Source: an uncultured Gammaproteobacteria bacterium
GTDB lineage: Bacteria > Pseudomonadota > Gammaproteobacteria > DRLM01
NCBI GenBank assembly: GCA_947259075.1
Contig: CAMYKQ010000021.1
Coordinates: forward strand, 1 to 62,662
Reading direction: 5' to 3'
Length of the DNA stretch: 62,662 nucleotides
Under the pieces are notes generated by a model that saw only the letters and a list, made by a program, of their open reading frames with translations, made no database searches and had not been told where the DNA came from. A program made the position numbers and the translations under genes. Shown here in pieces: positions 56,670 through 62,662 of the stretch. Numbering within the stretch: the first letter of the stretch is position 1; each line of letters starts with the position of its first letter.

Positions 56670-57519
56670 CGCGTTGCAAACGATCTATCAGGAGGCGGGT
56701 GTCGCGCTCCCCGGCTTGGTGAAGCGGCGCTATGAGGACGTGAAGAGCTTTCACGAATCGGTGGTGCGCAATCGGAAGGACTATCTGTCCAGCGAACTTG
56801 AAGCGGCAAAGCTGCGCATCGACATTCGCGATGGAAAGAAAGCCCAGCTCGACCAGCGGCGCGCCGAAATCATGGGCATCCTCAAGAGCCATGGCGCACT
56901 GGACCAATTCCTCAAGCTACAGGCGGAATTGGGACGGTTTAAGTCCGAGGTGGAATCCGTGCGGCAGCGCTTCGAAGCCGCCGAGCAGTTGGAGGGCACG
57001 AAAAACGAATTGGAGATTGAGCGCAACCGGCTCACGATCCGGCTGCGGCGTGACTTTGCTGAGCAGAAAGACCGGCTGTCGGAAGCGATCGTCGCTTTCG
57101 AGGAAACGTCGCAGCGGCTCTACGAGGCGGCTGGCAGCATGACGATCGACGAAACATCTAACGGGCCTTCATTCAAGTTTCAGATGCAGGGCCAGCGCAG
57201 CAAGGGCATCAAGAACATGCAGATATTCTGCTTCGACATGATGCTCATGCGCTTGTGCGCCAAGCGTCAGATGGGACCTGGATTCCTGATCCATGACAGC
57301 CACCTGTTCGATGGCGTTGACGGTCGGCAGGTGATCAGCGCGCTGCGCCTCGGTGCGGAGATTTCGAAGGAACTGGGCTTCCAATATATCGTGACGATGA
57401 ACGAAGACGATGCTTTCAAGGAAACAATCGAGGGCTTCGACCTCAACGACTACGTGCTTCCCACGCGCCTGACCGATGCCACCGAGGATGGAGGACTGTT
57501 TGGTATTCGGTTTGGCTGA
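56670..57519 (+). pseudogene. DUF2326 ATPase (ABC-three-component type), C-terminal fragment
   Basis: The ~280 remaining codons encode a coiled coil (LDQRRAEIMGILKSHG and following, ~50-150) and a complete C-terminal domain: FKFQMQGQRSKGIKNMQIF, FDMMLMRLCAKRQMGPGFL, IHDSHLFDGVDGRQVISAL and GLFGIRFG. This fits the DUF2326 family, SMC/RecN-like ATPases of ABC-three-component systems, predicted to act in conflict with mobile DNA. Complete members are roughly twice as long; the N-terminal Walker A half is missing and the frame simply opens inside repeat copy B. No partner genes are present. Confidence 0.7.
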
Positions 57520-57528
57520 ACCAGGGCC

Positions 57529-57652
57529 GTAGCCCGTAAAGCGAATGCCTACAACGCGATCCGCCGAATGAGAACGCCGCTAGTGTTGCGCATCAACCCG
57601 GTTCGCTAAAAACGCATGCGGCGTAACGCCCTTTAGGTTTTCGTCCTGCCGC
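57529..57652. repeat. MITE-like repeat, copy C
   Basis: Starts GTAGCCCGTAAAGCGAATGC, shares ACGCGATCCGCC and GCATGCGGCGTAACGCC with copies A and B, and ends TCCTGCCGC. It begins only 9 nt after the stop codon of the DUF2326 fragment, so copies B and C bracket that fragment exactly. Confidence 0.68.
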
Positions 57653-57724
57653 GCCCAGTGATGCGCGGACATCGGCGCCGGATGTATCATCTGCCGGATA
57701 GTGGGTTTGGGCGAGGGGGCGGGG

Positions 57725-58321
57725 ATGAGCGTCGTAAGTGCCATAGCGGAGATGGACCCAGCGGATAAGATTGCCTTGGTGACCGCGAGCCTCACCTTGG
57801 CGCTGGTGTGCGCGACCGTTGTTTATGTGTGGGTGACGTGGCGCATTCAGAAGGCGACGGAGCGGCAGGCGGCGATTCAGGCCGAGGCGCTGGAGATGCA
57901 GAATCAATTGCTGAAGGCGCAATTGCTGGCGCAGCGTTTCGATATGTATTGGAAGGCGCGCGAGCCCGTGACCGCGGAGCAGCTTGCTGATGCGGACCTC
58001 ATTCCCGATGATTACATGGATCCGCGCGTGTATGAGCGGCACTACAAACAGGATCCGCGTGCCTTAAGCCGTTATCTCCGCCTGGCCAGCTGTTATGAAT
58101 ATCTGGCCTTCGCGCACACGATGAAGTTGCAGCAGCTGCCTGACCCGCTAGGTTATGAATGGACCGAGGCTTGGGCCAGGGACTTGGCGAGTCATCCCGA
58201 GTTTCTTCAGGTGAATGACTGGTACGCGGACTACTACCCCGAGTTTTCGCAGTATGTCCGCGCGGTGGCGCCGGAGCGGCAAACCGCTCAGCGCGCGCAT
58301 GCGGGAGAGGTGCGCGGGTAG
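57725..58321 (+). CDS. Hypothetical membrane protein
   Basis: A 198-residue protein with one N-terminal membrane helix (ALVTASLTLALVCATVVYVW), then a coiled-coil stretch (KATERQAAIQAEALEMQNQL) and a helical, Tyr/Trp-rich C-terminal domain (HYKQDPRALSRYLRLASCYE). I do not recognise a family. GAGGGGGCGGGG immediately before the ATG at 57725 favours that start over GTG 57701. It converges with the SH3 protein gene. Confidence 0.65.
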   Translation: MSVVSAIAEMDPADKIALVTASLTLALVCATVVYVWVTWRIQKATERQAAIQAEALEMQNQLLKAQLLAQRFDMYWKAREPVTAEQLADADLIPDDYMDPRVYERHYKQDPRALSRYLRLASCYEYLAFAHTMKLQQLPDPLGYEWTEAWARDLASHPEFLQVNDWYADYYPEFSQYVRAVAPERQTAQRAHAGEVRG

Positions 58322-58405
58322 TTTGCGTTTGTGAGTGGCTGCCGCCGGTGATCGGCGCGCGGGCATTTTAGTGAAGACGCCGGGAAGCGGTTGCGGGCGC
58401 GGGCG

Positions 58406-59092
58406 CTACAACGAATCCCAGCTCGATTTCTTGCGCAGCTTGAGGCGCGGCACGATGAGGCCGATGAGGATGCCGGCGATGATGACGCCAGCGCCGCGCA
58501 TGAACCACTCGCGGTCGCTGCGGTCCTTGAGCGCGGCGTTTTCCTGTTGCACGGTTTGCAGTTCGGTTTGCTGGCTGAGCACTTGTTGCTTCAGGCGATT
58601 ATTGTCGCTCTCCAGCGCCAGGGCGCTGCCGGCGGTTTTGCGGATTTGCGCCAGGTCTTGTTCCAGTTGACGGTTGCTGTCTTCCAGGCTTTTCTGTTGC
58701 TGGCTGACGCTTTGGTGTTGTTGCTTGAGGCTGCCGCTCTGTTCCTTGAGTTGTTTGTTTTCGATTTCGAGCGCGGCGACTTTGCGCTGCAGATCGTCGA
58801 GCTGTTCGCGGGCGCCGGGCGTGCTCATCAGGTAGCGGCTCAAGACCCAGCCTTCGACGCCGTCGGCGCTGCGCACTTTGCTGTAGCCCTTGTCCGCATC
58901 GGTTTCCAGCACGGTGACCGCACTGCCGCTTTTGAGCATGCGCAGGATATTGTGGGTGGTGCTTTGTCCCGAGCGCAGGGTGATTTCCAGTTGATCGCTG
59001 ACGTAGCGGGTTTCCGCCAACGCGCTGGTGCAGAGTGTCAGCGCGAGGACCGCGCCGGTGAGCAGCCGGGTGATGTAATTCGTCTTAGCCAT
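58406..59092 (-). CDS. SH3 domain protein with coiled coil and C-terminal anchor (YgiM-like)
   Basis: A 228-residue protein. A signal peptide (LLTGAVLALTLCTSALA) is followed by a bacterial SH3 domain (~25-88; RYVSDQLEITLRSGQ, GYSKVRSADGVEGWVLSRYL), a long Gln-rich coiled coil (~95-190) and a C-terminal membrane helix (GAGVIIAGILIGLIVP). This is the TIGR04211/YgiM layout, a periplasmic cell-envelope protein of unknown role. ATG 59092 gives MAKTNYITRL; the upstream extension is Arg-rich and not signal-like. Confidence 0.88.
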   Translation of the reverse strand: MAKTNYITRLLTGAVLALTLCTSALAETRYVSDQLEITLRSGQSTTHNILRMLKSGSAVTVLETDADKGYSKVRSADGVEGWVLSRYLMSTPGAREQLDDLQRKVAALEIENKQLKEQSGSLKQQHQSVSQQQKSLEDSNRQLEQDLAQIRKTAGSALALESDNNRLKQQVLSQQTELQTVQQENAALKDRSDREWFMRGAGVIIAGILIGLIVPRLKLRKKSSWDSL

Positions 59093-59170
59093 GATCGGCC
59101 TGCATTGTAGTCGAAGGTGGGGGCGCGCGCGCAAGGTTTAATTGCCCGGCAGCGCGCATTAGTGTGTCGG

Positions 59171-60148
59171 CTAGAGGCGACGCTCCCACGCCAAGGCGTG
59201 CGTGACGATCTCGCGCAAATCATTGTGGCGCGGGCTCCAGCCGAGCAGCACGCGGATGCGTTCGGCCCGGGCGATGAGCGCGGGCGGGTCGCCGGCGCGG
59301 CGCGGCACGTCGCGGATGTCGAGCTTGGCGCCGCTCACTTGCTGCACCATGTCCAATACCTCGCGCACGCTGTAGCCGTGGCCGTAACCGCAGTTGGCGG
59401 TGAAGGAGGGCGCGCCGCCGCGCAGATGATCGAGTGCGAGTATGTGCGCGTGCGCGAGGTCTTCGATGTGAATGTAATCGCGGATACAGGTACCGTCCGG
59501 CGTGGGGTAGTCGGTGCCGAAGATGTCGATGTGATCGCGTTTGCCCACCACGGCTTCGCAGGCCACCTTAATAAGGTGCGTGGCCTTGGGCGTGGATTGG
59601 CCGATGCGGCCGCCGGGGTCGGCGCCGGCGACGTTGAAATAACGCAGCACGCCGTAGCGCAGATGGCTGGCCGCCGCTAAATCTTGCAGCATCCATTCGC
59701 TCATGAGTTTGGAGCGGCCGTAGGGGTTGATGGGGGCTAGCGGGCTGTCTTCCGCGCATTCCATGTTTGGCGGTATGCCGTAGACCGCGGCGGTGGAAGA
59801 GAAAATGAAGTGCTTTACGCCCGCCGCGGCGCAGGCGGCGAGCAGATTGCGAGTGTTGCAGGTGTTGTTGCCGTAGTACTTGAGCGGGTCGCTCACCGAC
59901 TCGGGCACGACGATGTGGGCGGCGAAGTGCAGCACCGATTCGATGTCGTGCTCGCGCAGCAGCTGGGTGATGAAGGGGCGGTCGCCGGTATCGCCTTCCA
60001 TCAGCTCGCCGTGCAGCACGGCTTCGCGAAAGCCGGTGCTGAGGTTGTCGAGCACGATGATGTGATGACCGGCTTCGCCCAGCTGGCGCACGACGTGGCT
60101 GCCGATGTAACCGGCGCCGCCGGTGACCAAAATGGTTTTCTTGCGCAT
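59171..60148 (-). CDS. galE: UDP-glucose 4-epimerase
   Basis: GalE interconverts UDP-glucose and UDP-galactose, feeding LPS and exopolysaccharide synthesis. The 325-residue extended-SDR enzyme has the NAD loop LVTGGAGYIGSHVVRQL, HFAAHIVVPESVSDPLKYY, the catalytic Ser/Tyr region FSSTAAVYGIP and PINPYGRSKLMSE, and GTCIRDYIHIEDLAHAH. ATG 60148 starts MRKKTILVTGGAGYIGS; the longer frame would run into the divergent promoter region of the sulfate gene. Confidence 0.96.
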   Translation of the reverse strand: MRKKTILVTGGAGYIGSHVVRQLGEAGHHIIVLDNLSTGFREAVLHGELMEGDTGDRPFITQLLREHDIESVLHFAAHIVVPESVSDPLKYYGNNTCNTRNLLAACAAAGVKHFIFSSTAAVYGIPPNMECAEDSPLAPINPYGRSKLMSEWMLQDLAAASHLRYGVLRYFNVAGADPGGRIGQSTPKATHLIKVACEAVVGKRDHIDIFGTDYPTPDGTCIRDYIHIEDLAHAHILALDHLRGGAPSFTANCGYGHGYSVREVLDMVQQVSGAKLDIRDVPRRAGDPPALIARAERIRVLLGWSPRHNDLREIVTHALAWERRL

Positions 60149-60255
60149 AAGATCCGTCTCGTTGGTGTTGCGAAAAGAGACACAGGATACCACCGGCCTC
60201 GGGAATATTATCCCCTCGCGCTCGCGCGGGTCTGGCCTGCCGCGGCCCGCGGGCC

Positions 60256-60261
60256 TACAAT
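60256..60261 (+). promoter_or_regulatory. Candidate -10 box upstream of the Sat-like/CysC gene
   Basis: TACAAT lies 39 nt before the ATG, with a weak -35 candidate (TGGCCT, 60233-60238) at 17 bp. Confidence 0.4.
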
Positions 60262-60299
60262 AGCCCCACTTTTTTGACTCAGCAGAAAGCAGCCCTCCA

Positions 60300-61970
60300 A
60301 TGAAACAGCTCATTCCCGCTCACGGCGGCCAATTGCAGGTTTTGATGGCCGATGCGGCGCGCGCCGCCGAACTCAAACAAGAGGCCTTGGCGCTGCCGTC
60401 CTTGGATCTCGAATTACGGCAGCAGGCGGAGCTGGCGCTGTTGATGAATGGCGCCTATTCGCCGCTGGCGGGTTTCATGACGCAAGCCGACTATCAAGCG
60501 GTGTTGCGGGAGATGACTCTGGCCGATGGCACGCTGTGGCCGCTGCCGGTGGTGCTGGACGTGAACGAGGCGCTGGCGGCGCAGCTGGCGCCGGGAAAGT
60601 CCCTGGCCCTGCGTGATTTGGAGGGCGTGCTGCTGGCGGTGTTGCGCGTGGACGAGGTGTGGCGGCCGGACCGCGCCGCCGAGGCCCGCGCCCTTTACGG
60701 CGAGGCGGGCGCCGAGCATCCGGGCGTCGAGCGCGTGCTCAACAAAACCCAAGCTTATTATGCGGGCGGGCGTGTCGAAGGCGTGGAGGCGCCGAGTTAC
60801 CACAGCTTTAACGCCTTGCGGCACAGCCCTACGGAGTTGCGCGCCCAATTCGCCAAACGTGGCTGGGCGCAGGTCGCGGCCTATCACAGTATCGCGCCCA
60901 TGCATGTGGCGCAGGCCAAGTTCAGTGCGCGCGCCGCCCGCGAATTGGGCGCGGAATTGTTGCTACACCCCGTGGTGGAAGAGGGTGAAGACTATTACTA
61001 CCGTGTGCGTTGTTACCGCGCGGCTTTGGGCCATTTTCCGGCGCAGACCACCATGCTCAGTCTGCTGAATCTGCCCGCGCGCGGGGGCGGTTGGCGTGAG
61101 GTGTTGCTGCACGCCATTGTCCGCCAAAACTGCGGTTGCGGCGCCATGGTGTGGGAGGTGAGCACCTACGGCATGACGCCGCGCGAGGTGGCCGAGGCCC
61201 AGCAGCGTTTGGGCGAGCGGCTCGCTATCCGGTTGCTGGCCTGCGAGACCATGGTGTACGTGGAGGAGCGCGCGGATTATTTGTCGCCCGCCGAGGTGCC
61301 GGCCGGCGCGCGCGTGCGCGAATTCGGCGCCGAGGAATTGCAGCGCCGTCTGCGCGAGGGCTTGGAGATTCCCGAGTGGTTCACTTTCCCCGAGGTCGCC
61401 GCCGAGTTGCGCGCCCGTTTCCCCGCGCGCGCCAAGCAGGGGTTTACTCTATTCTTTACTGGTTTGTCCGGTTCCGGGAAATCCACGGTGGCCAAGGCGG
61501 TGCTGGCCAAGCTGCTGGAGCTGGGCGGCCGCCCGGTGAGCGTGCTCGATGGCGACGTGGTACGTAAAAACCTATCCAGCGAGCTGGGTTTTTCCAAGGA
61601 GCATCGCAATATCAATATCCGCCGTATCGGTTATGTCGCCAGCGAAATCACCAAAAACGGCGGCATTGCCATCTGCGCGCCTATCGCGCCCTACACCGCG
61701 CTGCGGCGCGAGGTGCGGCAGATGATCGCCCAATATGGCGCCTTCATCGAGATTCACGTCGCTACGCCATTGGAGGTGTGCGAGGGCCGTGACCGCAAAG
61801 GGCTCTACGCCAAGGCCCGCGCCGGGGTGCTAAAGGAATTTACCGGCATTAGTGATCCCTACGAGGCCCCGGAAAATCCGGAGTTGCGCCTCGACACCAG
61901 CCAGCTCACGGTGGATGAAGCGGCGCAGCAGGTGTTTCTCTATCTCGAACAGCAGGGCTATATCGCCTGA
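60300..61970 (+). CDS. Fusion of degenerate sulfate adenylyltransferase domain and APS kinase
   Basis: A 556-residue fusion. The C-terminal part (~378-556) is a complete adenylylsulfate kinase: FFTGLSGSGKSTVAKAVL, VLDGDVVRKNLSSELGFS, NINIRRIGYVASEI and KEFTGISDPYEAPENPELRL. It should make PAPS from APS. The N-terminal ~375 residues align in order with ATP sulfurylase (MNGAYSPLAGFMTQADY, LADGTLWPLPVVLDV, EHPGVERVL), but both signature motifs are lost: QTRNPxHxxH reads HSIAPMHVAQ, and GRDHAG reads WEVSTYG. Sulfurylase activity is therefore doubtful. It is divergent from galE; no cysD, cysN or cysH is nearby. Confidence 0.88.
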   Translation: MKQLIPAHGGQLQVLMADAARAAELKQEALALPSLDLELRQQAELALLMNGAYSPLAGFMTQADYQAVLREMTLADGTLWPLPVVLDVNEALAAQLAPGKSLALRDLEGVLLAVLRVDEVWRPDRAAEARALYGEAGAEHPGVERVLNKTQAYYAGGRVEGVEAPSYHSFNALRHSPTELRAQFAKRGWAQVAAYHSIAPMHVAQAKFSARAARELGAELLLHPVVEEGEDYYYRVRCYRAALGHFPAQTTMLSLLNLPARGGGWREVLLHAIVRQNCGCGAMVWEVSTYGMTPREVAEAQQRLGERLAIRLLACETMVYVEERADYLSPAEVPAGARVREFGAEELQRRLREGLEIPEWFTFPEVAAELRARFPARAKQGFTLFFTGLSGSGKSTVAKAVLAKLLELGGRPVSVLDGDVVRKNLSSELGFSKEHRNINIRRIGYVASEITKNGGIAICAPIAPYTALRREVRQMIAQYGAFIEIHVATPLEVCEGRDRKGLYAKARAGVLKEFTGISDPYEAPENPELRLDTSQLTVDEAAQQVFLYLEQQGYIA

Positions 61971-62001
61971 TGGCCTTGTTCGTTCAGGCGCTCGGATAGC
62001 G

Positions 62002-62030
62002 TTGACACGCGGACAATCATCTAGCAAAAT
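62002..62030 (+). promoter_or_regulatory. Promoter of the tRNA-tuf operon
   Basis: A consensus TTGACA (62002-62007), a 17-bp spacer and CAAAAT (62025-62030) precede tRNA-Tyr by about 20 nt. The G+C-rich stretch after the -10 (ACGCCGC) is what stringently controlled stable-RNA promoters show. Confidence 0.78.
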
Positions 62031-62049
62031 ACGCCGCTTATTGTCTCGA

Positions 62050-62134
62050 GGAGGGGTTCCCGAGCGGCCAAAGGGATCAGACTGTAAATCTGACGGTTCT
62101 ACCTTCGGAGGTTCGAATCCTCCCCCCTCCACCA
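62050..62134 (+). tRNA. tRNA-Tyr (anticodon GTA)
   Basis: An 85-nt class II tRNA. Acceptor GGAGGGG pairs with CCCCTCC, the anticodon loop is CTGTAAA, a long variable arm follows, GGTTCGAATCC forms the T arm, and CCA is encoded at 62132-62134. First gene of the Tyr-Gly-Thr-tuf operon. Confidence 0.98.
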
Positions 62135-62193
62135 ATGATTTGCCGATGGTGGAGCTGCTTGTTGGGGGTGTCATCCTTCAGGTTTTGTGAGAA

Positions 62194-62267
<74 letters not shown>

Positions 62268-62305
62268 AACGCGGTGATTGCGGTTGGTTTGACTGAGTAA
62301 AAGCG

Positions 62306-62381
<76 letters not shown>

Positions 62382-62534
62382 TAAGTTTTTTGGGTGGCGC
62401 GCTCGGCGCGGAAGCTAAGAGCGACGTGCGAAATGGTCTGGATCTGGCCCCTCGCGCCGTGTGCCCGCCCGGGGTTGCTGTACAGATAAATGTGTTGGGT
62501 GATGGCCTTCCATCTGCTTTGAGGAGACTTTGCG

Positions 62535-62662
62535 ATGTCCAAGGGAAAATTTGAGCGAAAGAAGCCGCACGTCAATGTAGGAACGATTGGTCACGTTGAC
62601 CATGGCAAGACGACCCTGACGGCCGCGCTGACCAAAGTGCTGGCGGAAAAGTTTGGTGGCGA
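62535..62662 (+). CDS. tuf: Elongation factor Tu (3' partial)
   Basis: The first 42 codons of EF-Tu, the GTPase that delivers aminoacyl-tRNA to the ribosome: [20 protein letters not shown], then the P-loop [18 protein letters not shown] precedes the ATG. The gene runs off the window. The order tRNA-Tyr, -Gly, -Thr, tuf matches the tufB operon of E. coli, so secE-nusG may follow outside the window. Confidence 0.99.
   Translation, partial: MSKGKFERKKPHVNVGTIGHVDHGKTTLTAALTKVLAEKFGG

Overview
The window is chromosomal DNA of a GC-rich gammaproteobacterium. It opens with the end of the division cluster (ftsQ-ftsA-ftsZ-lpxC, then DciA, an M23 peptidase and secA) and closes with tRNA-Tyr, tRNA-Gly, tRNA-Thr and tuf. 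Both orders are classical for Gammaproteobacteria, and the blocks coaBC-dut-algC-argB, yggS-proC-yggT-yggU/pilT and rppH-ptsP agree. Gene order recalls purple-sulfur-bacteria-like (Chromatiales-type) lineages, but I cannot name a species.

Layout. 1-11213: division, lipid A, secretion, argJ and a fatty acid desaturase. 11318-13815: rpmB-rpmG, radC, coaBC. 13808-20899: dut, a membrane-anchored AlgC, argB, DUF4124, TauE-like, pyrE, xth. 20917-25632: dynamin-like GTPase and the yggS-proC-yggT-yggU cluster. 25782-32242: pilT, a FecCD-type ABC importer in an operon with a HAD phosphatase, rppH, ptsP. 32243-32670: a gene-free, strongly structured stretch ending in a terminator, a candidate orphan RNA. 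32671-34941: argA, ttcA.

35033-43815 is a polyphosphate/phosphate-starvation island: DUF3562, SixA-like phosphatase, CHAD protein, a divergent pyruvate kinase, ppx and ppk. Four promoter regions there carry 11-bp-phased CTGTCAT-type repeats that look like PhoB boxes. This is the most coherent regulatory signal in the window.

44382-46758 pairs a periplasmic DUF3365 haem protein with a methyl-accepting chemotaxis protein. 46977-51229 holds DUF3592, a CapK/PaaK-like adenylate-forming enzyme, a small membrane protein and ilvD. 51400-58321 is accessory: an AT-rich HNH nuclease gene, composite repeats, an HxlR regulator divergent from a GFA/nitrilase pair with tandem palindromic operators, and two truncated genes (a PEP-CTERM protein and a DUF2326 ATPase) cut off at copies of a 110-125-bp repeat. 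58406-61970 returns to core-like genes: an SH3 protein, galE, and a fused sulfate adenylyltransferase/APS kinase whose sulfurylase domain has lost its signature motifs.

All calls come from reading the sequence and translations; no database search was run. Starts were moved from the longest frame where ribosome-binding sites, family length or promoter position argued for it.
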